Part shown: positions 34,069 to 43,429 of the stretch, in pieces | Position numbering within the stretch: the first letter of the stretch is position 1 | Layout: every line of letters begins with the position of its first letter | The notes under the pieces: generated by a model | What the model was told of the DNA's origin: nothing | The model's database searches: none | What the model saw: the letters and a program-made list of their open reading frames with translations, nothing else | Position numbers and translations under genes: made by a program | From: Candidatus Saccharibacteria bacterium UBA1103 | GTDB lineage: Bacteria; Patescibacteriota; Saccharimonadia; Saccharimonadales; Saccharimonadaceae | Direction: 5' to 3' | Length of the DNA stretch: 64,000 nt | NCBI GenBank assembly: GCA_002313515.1 | Contig: DCBQ01000002.1 | Coordinates: 37,253 to 101,252 of the forward strand

Positions 34069-35265
34069 ATGAGAGATAATCGTAATTTACTTAATCATCT
34101 TAGCGAGAAAGTTAGTCAGCTATATAGTGGCAAGAGTGGGCGTAAGCTAAAATATGCGTCTTACGTTGCGGCATTTATAGCTGTTATGGCGGTAATAGGC
34201 ATTAGTTACAATTCTAGTAATCATGCAACCGCTAGTTTACCTAGTACTACTGCGACGGTTGGTATTAACGGTATGCAGGGGCAGAATTCTGATGCAATTA
34301 ACGTATTGGGCGCTCCAGTGTCGGCGGCCTCGGCGACTTCGGGTGCAGCGTCGGCTTCGACTACTGTTTCAGATGTGCGTTCAGCCAACCTAGCTACTTC
34401 GGTAGCTTCGGTAGCAGGCTTGTCGGCAACTAACAGCGTATCGTCAAGCGCGGAGTCGGCTAATATTACAGCCGAGCTGGCGCAGTCTGACACAACTAGT
34501 GCTACTAAACATCAGATTACTGAGCCTACAGCAACTACTAAGGCGATTGATACATACAAAGCGCAACCTGGCGATACTGTACAGACTGTGGCCGATAAGT
34601 ATGGCCTGACGACGGATACAGTTCGGTTTGCCAATAATCTAACGACCGATGCTATTAATCCTGGTTCAGATTTGACCATACCTGCTACAAACGGTGTTGT
34701 CTACACTACCAAGGAAGGCGATAACTTAGCGACTATAGCTAGTAAATATCATACCAATGTAGACGATATCCTATCTCTGAATAACTTATCTGATGCTAGC
34801 GTACCGGTTAACACTAGAATTCTACTGCCAGATGGTGTGCTGCCTGAGGATGAGCGACCAGGCTATGTACCACCTAGTACCAGTACTGCGCTTTCTACTC
34901 AGACTGTTTCGATTCGAAGGGGTAACATTGGCGTGCCGACTGCTAGTGATAATCGCTATGCCTATGGCTATTGTACCTGGTACGCGTTTAATCGCCGTGT
35001 GCAGCTGGGGCTTCCAATCGCTAATCGTTGGGGCAATGCTAACACCTGGGATACTTCGGCGGCAGCCGCTGGCCTAACGGTTAATCGCACACCTTCGGTT
35101 GGCGCTGTGTTCCAGACTGATTCTGGGTACTATGGCCACGTTGGAATTGTTGAGCGTGTGAACTCTGACGGGTCCATCTTTGTGTCAGAGATGAACTATA
35201 AGGGTTGGGGCGTGCGATCAACTCGTACCATTAGTAACCTATCGGGATACAAATTTATTCACTAA
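34069..35265 (+). CDS. Exported LysM-CHAP peptidoglycan hydrolase
   Basis: The product is 398 residues. A signal or anchor helix lies at about 28-45, then a Ser/Ala/Thr-rich linker, two LysM peptidoglycan-binding repeats (YKAQPGDTVQTVADKYGL at about 164 and YTTKEGDNLATIASKYHT at about 211), and a C-terminal CHAP amidase/endopeptidase domain. The CHAP catalytic Cys is in YGYCTWYAF and the His in YYGHVGIVERV. It should cut peptide bridges of peptidoglycan, own or host. It is preceded by mltG, giving a wall-remodelling pair. Confidence 0.93.
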   Translation: MRDNRNLLNHLSEKVSQLYSGKSGRKLKYASYVAAFIAVMAVIGISYNSSNHATASLPSTTATVGINGMQGQNSDAINVLGAPVSAASATSGAASASTTVSDVRSANLATSVASVAGLSATNSVSSSAESANITAELAQSDTTSATKHQITEPTATTKAIDTYKAQPGDTVQTVADKYGLTTDTVRFANNLTTDAINPGSDLTIPATNGVVYTTKEGDNLATIASKYHTNVDDILSLNNLSDASVPVNTRILLPDGVLPEDERPGYVPPSTSTALSTQTVSIRRGNIGVPTASDNRYAYGYCTWYAFNRRVQLGLPIANRWGNANTWDTSAAAAGLTVNRTPSVGAVFQTDSGYYGHVGIVERVNSDGSIFVSEMNYKGWGVRSTRTISNLSGYKFIH

Positions 35266-35290
35266 GGGTTATTGCCAATTTGGTCAATGC

Positions 35291-35296
35291 TATAAT
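35291..35296 (+). promoter_or_regulatory. -10 box of a leaderless transcript
   Basis: TGCTATAAT ends 6 nt before ATG 35303. Confidence 0.7.
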
Positions 35297-35302
35297 GAGT
35301 AT

Positions 35303-36733
35303 ATGCGAACACTATTCTTTTACGACCTTGAAACTTCGGGCTTCGACCCAAGGCATGATCGAATTATGCAATTTGCTGGTATCCGTACCGATAAGGATCT
35401 CAACGAGGTTGGCCAAGAGGAGAATATCTTAATAAAACTAACCGATGACACTCTGCCGTCGGCTGGTGCCATCTTGACTACTCACATTACGCCGCAGAAG
35501 ACGATTGAGGATGGTATGTCCGAAGCTGATTTCTGCCGATATTTTCTAGATAAGATTGCGACGCCAGAGACAGTTATTCTAGGCTATAACAGTGTGCGGT
35601 TTGACGACGAATTCCTGCGCTATACACTGTGGCATAATTTTCATGATCCTTATGAGTGGTCGTGGGCAGAGAACCGCTCGCGCTGGGATCTATTAGATGT
35701 AGTGCGTATGGTAAGAGCTTTGCGTCCCGATGGTATTACCTGGCCAATGAAACGTAGCAAGGACGCGAAGACCGGCGAATGGATTGAACGCCCAACGGTC
35801 AACCTGGTTGATATGGCGAAGGCTAACGGTTTTGAGAATAAGCAGGCGCACGATGCTTTGGCGGATGTACGGGCGCTAATTAATTTAGCGCGTCTAGTTC
35901 GGGATAAGCAACCACGAATGTGGAACTATCTATATGGGCATCGTGGTAAATCGGCGGTAGCTGAGATAGTACGCTTGGGTCACCCATTTGTCTATACTAG
36001 CGGTCGCTACTCGTCTGATAATGAAAAAACTTCTATTGCAGTGCCTATTGCAAAGTTAAAAAATGCTAATAACTTGTTAGTGTGGGATCTGCGCTATAGT
36101 CCAGTGGATTTTGCGAAGTGGAACGAGAAGAAGATTATGGAGAATTTGACGGCTAGTTATGATCAGCGCCAAGCTGAAGAGTTTCATCCATTGCCAATTA
36201 AAGAAATTGGCCTAAACAAATGTCCAGCTGTCGCTCCACTCGGTACGCTGGGTGACGACAGCGAAAAACGCATCCATTTAACTAAGGCACAGGCACAGGC
36301 TAACTTGACTTTATTGCAGCAGAACAAGGATTTTTTAGTGCGGCTAATTAATACTTATAATGCTAGGACAGAATGGCGGGGCGATAAAGACGTTGAGGGT
36401 CAGCTATACGATAGTTTTACGCCCGAAGCGGATCGTCCGAAGTGTCGGGCTATTGCGGCCATGACTAGCGCGCGGCAATTAGCAGACTTTCACCCAGAGT
36501 TTAATGACGACCGCCTATCGGAATTACTACTTCGCTACAAGGCGCGAATGTACCCAGAAAGCTTGAGTGAAGATGAACAAAAGCAGTGGGAGTCCTATCG
36601 CACGGATAAACTAAAGCGTGAGCTGCCAAAATATATGGAATCACTACAGAAAGCGGCTGCTGCTGGTGCTGATGATTACATCCTGCAGGAGTTGCAGCTA
36701 TGGGCTGAATCGATTATGCCATATAGCGACTGA
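35303..36733 (+). CDS. sbcB: Exodeoxyribonuclease I
   Basis: ExoI digests single-stranded DNA 3' to 5'. The 476-residue product has the DEDDh exonuclease motifs: FYDLETSGFDPRHDRI (Exo I), LGYNSVRFDDEFLRY (Exo II) and HDALADVRALINLA (Exo III), followed by the SH3-like and helical C-terminal domains of SbcB. Length matches E. coli ExoI (about 475). Confidence 0.95.
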   Translation: MRTLFFYDLETSGFDPRHDRIMQFAGIRTDKDLNEVGQEENILIKLTDDTLPSAGAILTTHITPQKTIEDGMSEADFCRYFLDKIATPETVILGYNSVRFDDEFLRYTLWHNFHDPYEWSWAENRSRWDLLDVVRMVRALRPDGITWPMKRSKDAKTGEWIERPTVNLVDMAKANGFENKQAHDALADVRALINLARLVRDKQPRMWNYLYGHRGKSAVAEIVRLGHPFVYTSGRYSSDNEKTSIAVPIAKLKNANNLLVWDLRYSPVDFAKWNEKKIMENLTASYDQRQAEEFHPLPIKEIGLNKCPAVAPLGTLGDDSEKRIHLTKAQAQANLTLLQQNKDFLVRLINTYNARTEWRGDKDVEGQLYDSFTPEADRPKCRAIAAMTSARQLADFHPEFNDDRLSELLLRYKARMYPESLSEDEQKQWESYRTDKLKRELPKYMESLQKAAAAGADDYILQELQLWAESIMPYSD

Positions 36734-36771
36734 TAAAAGTGTGCTAAATTGACAACACTGGCATCAAGTGT

Positions 36772-36777
36772 TAGAGT
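36772..36777 (+). promoter_or_regulatory. Weak -10 box before uvrA
   Basis: TGTTAGAGT ends 7 nt before the GTG start at 36785. Leaderless spacing, but the hexamer is a poor match. Confidence 0.35.
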
Positions 36778-36784
36778 ATAAAAA

Positions 36785-39595
36785 GTGAATGAGAACTCGA
36801 TTAGGGTAGTTGGTGCCCGGGTGCATAATCTAAAGAACGTGGATGTGACCATTCCGCGTGATAAATTAGTGGTCATTACGGGTCTATCGGGGTCGGGCAA
36901 ATCTTCGCTAGCCTTCGATACTATTTACGCTGAGGGTCAGCGACGCTACGTGGAATCGCTGTCGTCCTACGCTCGACAATTCTTAGGCCAGATGGAGAAG
37001 CCGGACGTTGATCGTATTGACGGCCTGAGTCCAGCTATCTCAATTGATCAGAAGTCAACTAGTCGCAACCCGCGCTCTACTGTTGCCACGGTCACGGAAA
37101 TTTATGACTATCTGCGCTTACTGTTTGCGCGTCTAGGTGTGCCGCACTGTCCGATTTGCGGCAAGGTGGTGCAAAAGCGTACGGTGCAGTCTATTATTGA
37201 CGAGATTATGAAGTCGACTGGGCGCCGCGTGTATATTAGTGCGCCAATAGCTCGTCAGAAGAAAGGTGAGTTTGCCTATGTGCCGGAAAAGTATATGCAG
37301 CGCGGTTATGCACGCGCCAGGGTGGACGGTGTGATTTATGCGCTGGATGAATGGCCAGAGCTAGATAAGAAGCTAAAGCATGATGTAGACCTGGTGATTG
37401 ATCGCCTGGTAATCACACTGGATGACGAATCGCGCATCTCGCAGTCGGTGGAGCAGGGGCTGCTAATCGGCGATGGAACGGTGGAATTGACCGATGCAGA
37501 TACTAAGGTGGTAATTACGTATTCCGAGCATTACGCTTGTCCGGATCATCCGGATGAACCAATTCCACCGCTGGAACCACGCCTATTCTCGTTTAATGCG
37601 CCATTTGGCGCTTGTCCAACTTGCTCGGGTCTAGGCAGTCGCATGGAAGTCGATCCAGACCTGGTGATGAATCCGAGCTTGACCATTATGGAGGGCGCTA
37701 TTCGTCCGTTTAACCGTATCAACGCCGAAGCCTGGTGGATGCGTAAGCTCGCCGCCGTGGCGGAGCGGCATCACTTTAGTCTGCGCACCGAGGTCAAGAA
37801 CTTATCTAAAGAGGTAAAACAGATGATCTTATACGGTACTGGCGACGAAGTTTATGAAGTACCACTAAACAACGGCAAGATTTTCCGCACGAGGTACGAG
37901 GGTGTAATTTCGAACCTAGAACGTCGCTGGGCGGAAACGGATAGTGATTTTATTCGTAAGGATATTGAACGTTTTATGCGCGAGCGCGAATGTATGACCT
38001 GCCATGGTGCTCGCCTGAAACCAGTGGTGATGGCGGTTACGGTGCATGACCTATCGATTGTTGATGTTTGCAGTCTAAGTATTGATGACTGTATTGATGT
38101 GTTTAATAAAATTGCCTGGACGGAGCAGGAGCGCTTAATCGGCCGTCAGATTTTTAAGGAGATTAACGCGCGGTTAAGTTTTATGAAGGACGTAGGTCTG
38201 GGCTATCTGGAGCTAGGCCGTGCAGCTAATACTCTATCGGGTGGCGAGGCGCAGCGGATTCGTTTGGCCACGCAAATTGGTTCGGGCCTGAAGGGTGTGC
38301 TATACGTATTGGATGAGCCATCGATTGGTTTACACCAGCGTGATAATGATCGACTAATCGCTACATTAAAGCACTTGCGCGACCTGGGCAATACGGTCAT
38401 TGTGGTAGAACACGATGAAGATACGATACGAGCAGCGGATTATTTGGTGGACGTTGGCCCAGGTGCTGGTGTAAATGGTGGTCGGATTGTGGCAGCTGGT
38501 ACGCCAGCTGAAGTAGCAGCTAACCCCGCATCGTTAACAGGCAAATTCCTAAATGGTAGCGAAAAAATCGCCGTGCCAAAGCACCGTCGCCCGATAGACC
38601 CAAAGCGTCAGCTGGTTGTGCGTGGTGCGCGCGAGCACAATTTGAAGCATATCGATGTGGCATTTCCATTGGGCGTGCTGACGGTGGTTTCGGGTGTGTC
38701 AGGCTCGGGTAAGTCTACTCTGGTTAATGATATTCTTAGTAAAGAGCTGGCGGCACGCCTGAACCATTCGCAGGCGGTGGCGGGTGCGCACGACCGCATT
38801 GATGGCATTGAGCAACTGGATAAAATCATTGTAATTGATCAGAGTCCAATTGGCCGCACACCGCGCTCTAACCCAGCCACCTATACTGGTATCTTTGGCT
38901 CGATTCGTGAGCTATTCGCCTCAACCCCCGAGGCCAATATTCGCGGTTATAAAGCTGGGCGCTTTAGTTTTAATGTGCGCGGCGGTCGATGTGAAAATTG
39001 CCAGGGTGACGGCACAATTAAGATTGAGATGCACTTCTTGCCTGATGTCTACGTAACCTGCGAGGAGTGCCATGGTGCTCGCTATAATAAAGAAGCACTA
39101 GAGATTAAGTGGCACGATAAGAACATTTCGCAGGTGCTAGAAATGACCATTGATGAGGCGACTGATTTCTTTGAATCTATTCCAGCTATTTATCGCAAAC
39201 TCAAGACTTTGCAAGAAGTGGGGCTGGGCTATATTAAGTTGGGTCAACCGGCCACGACCTTCAGTGGTGGTGAGGCGCAGCGCATTAAACTGGCAACCGA
39301 ACTATCACGGCGAGCAACCGGCAAAACTCTGTATGTGCTGGACGAGCCGACCACTGGTCTACACTCGGCGGATGTGCGACGGCTATTGGATGTAATGCAG
39401 AAGCTAGTCGATGCCGGCAACTCCATGGTGGTAATCGAGCACAACCTTGATGTCATCAAGTCGGCGGACTACATTATCGACATGGGTCCAGAAGGCGGTC
39501 TTGATGGCGGTCGCGTAGTAGTCAGTGGTACGCCAGAGCAAGTTGCGGCGTCAGGCAAGGGCTTTACTGCTAAATACCTAGCGAAGATGTTATAA
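36785..39595 (+). CDS. uvrA: UvrABC excinuclease subunit A
   Basis: UvrA is the damage-sensing ABC-type ATPase of nucleotide excision repair. The 936-residue product has two Walker A motifs (GLSGSGKSSLAFDT, GVSGSGKSTLVND), two ABC signatures (LSGGEAQRIRLA, FSGGEAQRIKLA), zinc modules (CPICGKVVQ, CPTCSGLG, CENCQGDG, CEECHGARY) and the UvrB-binding region. The start is GTG. Length is normal. Confidence 0.98.
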   Translation: MNENSIRVVGARVHNLKNVDVTIPRDKLVVITGLSGSGKSSLAFDTIYAEGQRRYVESLSSYARQFLGQMEKPDVDRIDGLSPAISIDQKSTSRNPRSTVATVTEIYDYLRLLFARLGVPHCPICGKVVQKRTVQSIIDEIMKSTGRRVYISAPIARQKKGEFAYVPEKYMQRGYARARVDGVIYALDEWPELDKKLKHDVDLVIDRLVITLDDESRISQSVEQGLLIGDGTVELTDADTKVVITYSEHYACPDHPDEPIPPLEPRLFSFNAPFGACPTCSGLGSRMEVDPDLVMNPSLTIMEGAIRPFNRINAEAWWMRKLAAVAERHHFSLRTEVKNLSKEVKQMILYGTGDEVYEVPLNNGKIFRTRYEGVISNLERRWAETDSDFIRKDIERFMRERECMTCHGARLKPVVMAVTVHDLSIVDVCSLSIDDCIDVFNKIAWTEQERLIGRQIFKEINARLSFMKDVGLGYLELGRAANTLSGGEAQRIRLATQIGSGLKGVLYVLDEPSIGLHQRDNDRLIATLKHLRDLGNTVIVVEHDEDTIRAADYLVDVGPGAGVNGGRIVAAGTPAEVAANPASLTGKFLNGSEKIAVPKHRRPIDPKRQLVVRGAREHNLKHIDVAFPLGVLTVVSGVSGSGKSTLVNDILSKELAARLNHSQAVAGAHDRIDGIEQLDKIIVIDQSPIGRTPRSNPATYTGIFGSIRELFASTPEANIRGYKAGRFSFNVRGGRCENCQGDGTIKIEMHFLPDVYVTCEECHGARYNKEALEIKWHDKNISQVLEMTIDEATDFFESIPAIYRKLKTLQEVGLGYIKLGQPATTFSGGEAQRIKLATELSRRATGKTLYVLDEPTTGLHSADVRRLLDVMQKLVDAGNSMVVIEHNLDVIKSADYIIDMGPEGGLDGGRVVVSGTPEQVAASGKGFTAKYLAKML

Positions 39596-39596
39596 T
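39591..39596 (+). promoter_or_regulatory. -10 box before the DedA gene
   Basis: TATAAT overlaps the end of uvrA. It lies 7 nt before ATG 39604 but only 1 nt before ATG 39598, favouring 39604. Confidence 0.5.
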
Positions 39597-39603
39597 TATG
39601 ACC

Positions 39604-40269
39604 ATGATTCCAGGTGTTTCGATTGAGCAGATTATTGTGACAGGTGGCGTACTAGCGGTGGCGGCCATCATCTTTGCAGAGAGCGGGCTATTTATTGGCT
39701 TCTTTCTGCCGGGCGACAGCCTGATTTTTACGGCCGGCTTTCTGATCAGCCAGCAGGTACTGCATTTTAATATTTGGCTATTATGTCTGATCCTGTTTGC
39801 GGCGGCTATTTTGGGTGATACAGTCGGCTATGAATTTGGCCGACACTATGGCCGAAGGTTGTACAAGAAGCCAGACGGTAAGATATTTAAGAAAGAGTAT
39901 CTACATCGGGCGGAGAAGTTTTATTCCGAGCACGGCCGCGTGGCAATCGTGTTAGCGCGCTTTGTGCCGATTGTGCGCACTTTTGCGCCAATTGTGGCGG
40001 GCATCTCTAAAATGACCTACCGCCACTTTATTGCGTTTAATATCATTGGCGCGGCGGGCTGGACCTTTGGCGTCACACTGGCTGGCTACTATCTTGGTAA
40101 CTGGTTTGAGAGTATGGGGCTGGGCATCGATACGGTGCTACTGCCAACCATTGCAATCATCTTAATCGTTTCCTTTATGCCGATTGTGATTACGGCACTT
40201 AAAAATCCTGCTACTCGAGCAGCGATCAAGAATTGGTTTAAGAAGCTGTTTCATAAGGATAAAAAATAA
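39604..40269 (+). CDS. DedA family membrane protein
   Basis: The product is about 221 residues with membrane segments near residues 12-30, 45-75, 135-165 and 170-195. DedA/SNARE-associated motifs are present: ESGLFIGFFLPGDSLIFTAG, GDTVGYEFGRHYG, and ARFVPIVRTFAPIVAG. DedA proteins are undecaprenyl-phosphate or phospholipid scramblase-like carriers, needed for envelope homeostasis. A basic tail (KKLFHKDKK) ends the protein. It is followed by a strong terminator. Confidence 0.93.
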   Translation: MIPGVSIEQIIVTGGVLAVAAIIFAESGLFIGFFLPGDSLIFTAGFLISQQVLHFNIWLLCLILFAAAILGDTVGYEFGRHYGRRLYKKPDGKIFKKEYLHRAEKFYSEHGRVAIVLARFVPIVRTFAPIVAGISKMTYRHFIAFNIIGAAGWTFGVTLAGYYLGNWFESMGLGIDTVLLPTIAIILIVSFMPIVITALKNPATRAAIKNWFKKLFHKDKK

Positions 40270-40290
40270 TAATCAACCTGCCTTGACCCA

Positions 40291-40320
40291 CCTCTCCTCT
40301 TTTAAAAAGAGGAGAGGCTT
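40291..40320 (+). terminator. Rho-independent terminator after the DedA gene
   Basis: A 13-bp stem (CCTCTCCTCTTTT with AAAAGAGGAGAGG, 40291-40303/40305-40317) is followed by CTTTT. Confidence 0.85.
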
Positions 40321-40353
40321 TTGGTATTATAACTTTATATCGCCGTCGGTGGA

Positions 40354-40437
40354 GATACAAAAATTCAGAGGACTCGCCTCTCTGTCGCACAGGAGAGGCG
40401 GGAGGCAGTAAGCCGTATCCTCTGAATTTTTCGTATC
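40354..40437. terminator. Large branched inverted repeat between the DedA gene and eno
   Basis: The outer arms GATAC-AAAAATTCAGAGGA (40354-40372) pair with TCCTCTGAATTTTT-C-GTATC (40418-40437). An inner hairpin pairs CGCCTCTC (40375-40382) with GAGAGGCG (40393-40400). T-runs on both sides would allow it to end eno (-) as well as readthrough from the DedA gene (+). Confidence 0.65.
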
Positions 40438-40473
40438 GGAACTATAGGCGGCTAAATCCTATAGTTTTATCAA

Positions 40474-41754
40474 CTACTTCCGCGGTAGTGGCTTGGCAAA
40501 CTCGATGCCTGGTTCCATCTCGGCGATGCGTAGCAGCTCGTTGTACTTCGCTACGCGATCAGTACGAGATAGTGAGCCAGTCTTAATCTGCTGGCAGTTC
40601 AAACCAACGGCTAGATGTGCAATCGTAGTATCCTCGGTCTCGCCGGAGCGGTGGCTAATAACGGTGGTGAAGCCGTTAGCCTTAGCCAGTTTAACCGCAG
40701 CGATGGTCTCGGATAGTGAACCGATCTGGTTTGGCTTAATTAGAATCGAGTTAGCAGCCTTCTCGTCAATGGCCTTCTGTAAGCGTTTGACGTTGGTGAC
40801 CAGCAGGTCGTCGCCGACTAGCTGTGTGCGCTCGCCAACCTCGGCCTCTAGCTTAGTCCAGTTAGCCCAATCCTCCTCGGCTAGAGCGTCCTCGACGGTG
40901 GCTAGCGGGTTATTGGCAATCAAATTCTTAGTAAACTCGATCATGCCAGCAGCATCAAATTGCTTGCCTTCGACCTTCATGTCATAAATGCCATCATGAT
41001 AGAACTCGCTGGCGGCAATATCTAGGCCGAGCACAAAGTCTTCACCTAGCTTGTAACCGGCACGGGTTACGGCCTCTTCGATTAGATGTAGTGGTTCAGC
41101 GTTGCCTTCATTGATGTTTGGTGCGTAGCCGCCCTCATCACCAACAGTGGTTGGATAACCCTTCTCCTTTAGCACCTTGCCTAGAGTGTGAAATACTTCA
41201 GTGGCACGGCGGATGCCTTCAGGGAAGGTTGGGGCACCGACTGGAATAATCATAAACTCCTGAATGTCGGTGGTCCAGTTGGCGTGAGCACCGCCGTTCA
41301 TCACATTCATCATCGGTAACGGCAAGGAAATCTCCTTGGTGTCGGTGATATTAGCGATGTAACGATATAGTGGCAAGCTTTGCGAAGCGGCTGCCGCCTT
41401 GGCGGTAGCTAGTGATACGGCCAAGATAGCGTTAGCTCCTAGGTTAGACTTGTTGTCGGTGCCGTCTAGGTCCAACATGATCTGATCGATGGCTTGCTGG
41501 TCGCTAGCCTCGTGACCGATGACGGCTGGGGCAATCTTCTCGTTAACGTTAGCAACGGCTCTTGATACGCCCTTGCCCATAAACTTATCGCCGCCATCGC
41601 GTAGTTCTAGGGCTTCGGCAGCGCCAGTTGAGGCACCACTAGGCACGTCAGCACGGCCAAACGAGCCATCTTCCAAAACCACGTCGGCCTCGACGGTAGG
41701 GTTGCCGCGCGAATCCAAAATCCAACGTGCCTTAACAGATTGAATGTTTGACAT
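40474..41754 (-). CDS. eno: Enolase
   Basis: Enolase converts 2-phosphoglycerate to phosphoenolpyruvate. The 426-residue product has ILDSRGNPTVEADV, SGASTGAAEALELRDG, the GDEGGYAPN loop, the metal ligands (LGLDIAASEFY, VEDALAEEDW, VGDDLLVTN) and SHRSGETEDTTIAHLAV near the C-terminus. GAAAGGA precedes ATG. It is divergent from ldh. It links glycolysis to the pyruvate used by the neighbouring lactate dehydrogenase. Confidence 0.98.
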   Translation of the reverse strand: MSNIQSVKARWILDSRGNPTVEADVVLEDGSFGRADVPSGASTGAAEALELRDGGDKFMGKGVSRAVANVNEKIAPAVIGHEASDQQAIDQIMLDLDGTDNKSNLGANAILAVSLATAKAAAASQSLPLYRYIANITDTKEISLPLPMMNVMNGGAHANWTTDIQEFMIIPVGAPTFPEGIRRATEVFHTLGKVLKEKGYPTTVGDEGGYAPNINEGNAEPLHLIEEAVTRAGYKLGEDFVLGLDIAASEFYHDGIYDMKVEGKQFDAAGMIEFTKNLIANNPLATVEDALAEEDWANWTKLEAEVGERTQLVGDDLLVTNVKRLQKAIDEKAANSILIKPNQIGSLSETIAAVKLAKANGFTTVISHRSGETEDTTIAHLAVGLNCQQIKTGSLSRTDRVAKYNELLRIAEMEPGIEFAKPLPRK

Positions 41755-41788
41755 TTATTCCTTTCTATTTATATTAATTGACGATATA

Positions 41789-41819
41789 ACTATACCACTT
41801 TTAGTGTTTGTGGTAAAAT
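41789..41819. promoter_or_regulatory. Divergent eno / ldh promoters
   Basis: On the minus strand TGGTATAGT (hexamer 41794-41789) serves eno. On the plus strand TGTGGTAAAAT (hexamer 41814-41819) serves ldh. Both leaders carry the same 14-nt ATAAATAGAAAGGA with the Shine-Dalgarno site, at 41772-41759 (-) and 41836-41849 (+). Confidence 0.55.
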
Positions 41820-41853
41820 TAAGGTAGCTTTTAAAATAAATAGAAAGGATAAC

Positions 41854-42795
41854 ATGAAAACTGCAAACAAGATTTCGATTGTGGGTGCTGGATTTGTCGG
41901 TAGCACCATTGCCTACACGCTGAGTATGCGTGGTACGGCCAGCGACATTGTGCTAGTTGACGTAAATAAGAAGCGTGCTGAGGGTGAGGCTATGGATATT
42001 GAGCACGGTATGCCGTTTCTAGCTACCACCGAGATCAAGGCGGGTGATTATCCAGAGACTAAGGACTCGGATATCGTGGTGATTACCGCTGGTACCAACC
42101 AGAAACCAGGTGAGACGCGCATGGATCTGATCAGTCGTAACGCAGCCATTATGCGTGATGTGGTATCGCAGGTGGCGCCGCAATCGCCTAATGCTCTGCT
42201 AGTGATTGTGTCCAACCCGATGGATGTTATGACGCGAGTGGCGCAGGAGGTTTCGGGCTTCCCGGCCGAGCGGGTGATTGGTAGTGGTACCAACTTGGAT
42301 TCGGCGCGTTTCCGCCACATCTTGGGCCGTAAGTTTGGCGTAGATAGCAAGAATATTCACGGTTATATCTTGGGTGAACACGGCGATAGTGAATTTGCCG
42401 CTTGGAGTATGGTGAATATTGCCGGCATGAACATTAACGAGGCCAGTGATAAGTTCGGTGGTATTATGCAGGATCAGGATTACCTAACTATTGCGGATGA
42501 CGTTAAGAATGCGGCCTACGAGGTCATTAATCGCAAAGGGGCGACCTACTACGGCATTGCCGCTAGTACCGCTAGAATTTGTGAGGCACTGTTACGCGAT
42601 GAACAGTCAATTATTCCGGTCTCTGTAAGGCTGACAGGCGAATACGGCATTCATGACGTTTATCTATCACTGCCAGCCGTAGTGGGTCGTCGTGGCGTTG
42701 AGAAGGTAATTGCCCCGAATATCAGCGATGAGGAAATCGGTAAGCTACGTCACAGTGCTGATATCCTAGCCGACGCTTGGAACAAGGTGAAATAA
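41854..42795 (+). CDS. ldh: L-lactate dehydrogenase
   Basis: LDH reduces pyruvate to lactate, regenerating NAD+. The 313-residue product has the Rossmann start ISIVGAGFVGSTIAY, TAGTNQKPGETRMDL (Gln at the specificity position, the lactate rather than malate dehydrogenase choice), GSGTNLDSARFRHIL, and GEHGDSEFAAWS with the catalytic His. Length is normal. It suits a fermentative, host-dependent cell. Confidence 0.95.
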   Translation: MKTANKISIVGAGFVGSTIAYTLSMRGTASDIVLVDVNKKRAEGEAMDIEHGMPFLATTEIKAGDYPETKDSDIVVITAGTNQKPGETRMDLISRNAAIMRDVVSQVAPQSPNALLVIVSNPMDVMTRVAQEVSGFPAERVIGSGTNLDSARFRHILGRKFGVDSKNIHGYILGEHGDSEFAAWSMVNIAGMNINEASDKFGGIMQDQDYLTIADDVKNAAYEVINRKGATYYGIAASTARICEALLRDEQSIIPVSVRLTGEYGIHDVYLSLPAVVGRRGVEKVIAPNISDEEIGKLRHSADILADAWNKVK

Positions 42796-42803
42796 CTCTG
42801 TGC

Positions 42804-42809
42804 TATAAT
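42804..42809 (+). promoter_or_regulatory. -10 box of a leaderless transcript
   Basis: TGTGCTATAAT ends 7 nt before ATG 42817. Confidence 0.65.
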
Positions 42810-42816
42810 AGGGCTA

Positions 42817-43197
42817 ATGGAAAGCTCTATATCATTCATTATTAGATGGTTCATCTGTTCCTTGGGACTGTGGATCTCGGTGATGATGTTTGGTGATAGC
42901 ACGTTAATGACGGTACCAATGACGGTGGCGACATTCTTACTAGCGGGCTTAATATTCTCAGCGGTTAATGCAATTATTAAGCCGGTCGTTACCATCTTGT
43001 CGCTACCGTTTGTGCTGGTTACTATGGGGTTATTTACAATCGTAATCAACGGGTTCATGGTATGGCTAACGGTTGCCATTGCACCATCCATTCATATGAG
43101 TTTTGGCTGGGCAATGGTTAGCAGTTTGGTGCTAAGTCTGATAAACTATCTAATGAATAGTTTGACGCCAGTGTCAATCAATAAGGAGGATTTGTGA
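42817..43197 (+). CDS. Phage-holin-4-like membrane protein (Phage_holin_4_2 family)
   Basis: This is a 126-residue protein with four hydrophobic helices (about 8-25, 30-55, 60-85, 95-118) and the family pattern AVNAIIKPVVTILSLPF. Despite the family name, these are chromosomal membrane proteins of unknown function found in most bacteria. There is no endolysin or phage gene nearby. It overlaps secG by 4 nt. Confidence 0.8.
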   Translation: MESSISFIIRWFICSLGLWISVMMFGDSTLMTVPMTVATFLLAGLIFSAVNAIIKPVVTILSLPFVLVTMGLFTIVINGFMVWLTVAIAPSIHMSFGWAMVSSLVLSLINYLMNSLTPVSINKEDL

Positions 43198-43415
43198 GTA
43201 TTAGCGAGATTTTAAATGTGTTAACGGTAGGAAGTGCATCCCTGATGGTGCTGTCGATTCTACTACAATCGCGTGGGGCATCGCTTGGTGCGGGGTTCGG
43301 CGCTAGTGGAGAGTTATTTACAACTCGGCGTGGAATTGAGAAGAACTTGTTCGATACGACTATAGTTTTAGCGGTGATTTTTGTAGTCAGCTTGCTAGGT
43401 AGTATGTTGATTTAA
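43194..43415 (+). CDS. secG: Protein translocase subunit SecG
   Basis: SecG is the small accessory subunit of the SecYEG channel. The 73-residue product has two membrane helices and the loop signature LLQSRGASLGAGFGASGELFTTRRGIEK. The start is GTG, overlapping the upstream stop, with AAGGAGGA in front. Confidence 0.92.
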   Translation: MSISEILNVLTVGSASLMVLSILLQSRGASLGAGFGASGELFTTRRGIEKNLFDTTIVLAVIFVVSLLGSMLI

Positions 43416-43429
43416 CTAAAAAGGTATTA

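Noticed and set aside
42817..43197. Holin-like gene as a sign of prophage
   Set aside because: The family is a chromosomal membrane family, the gene overlaps secG, and no phage genes are nearby.
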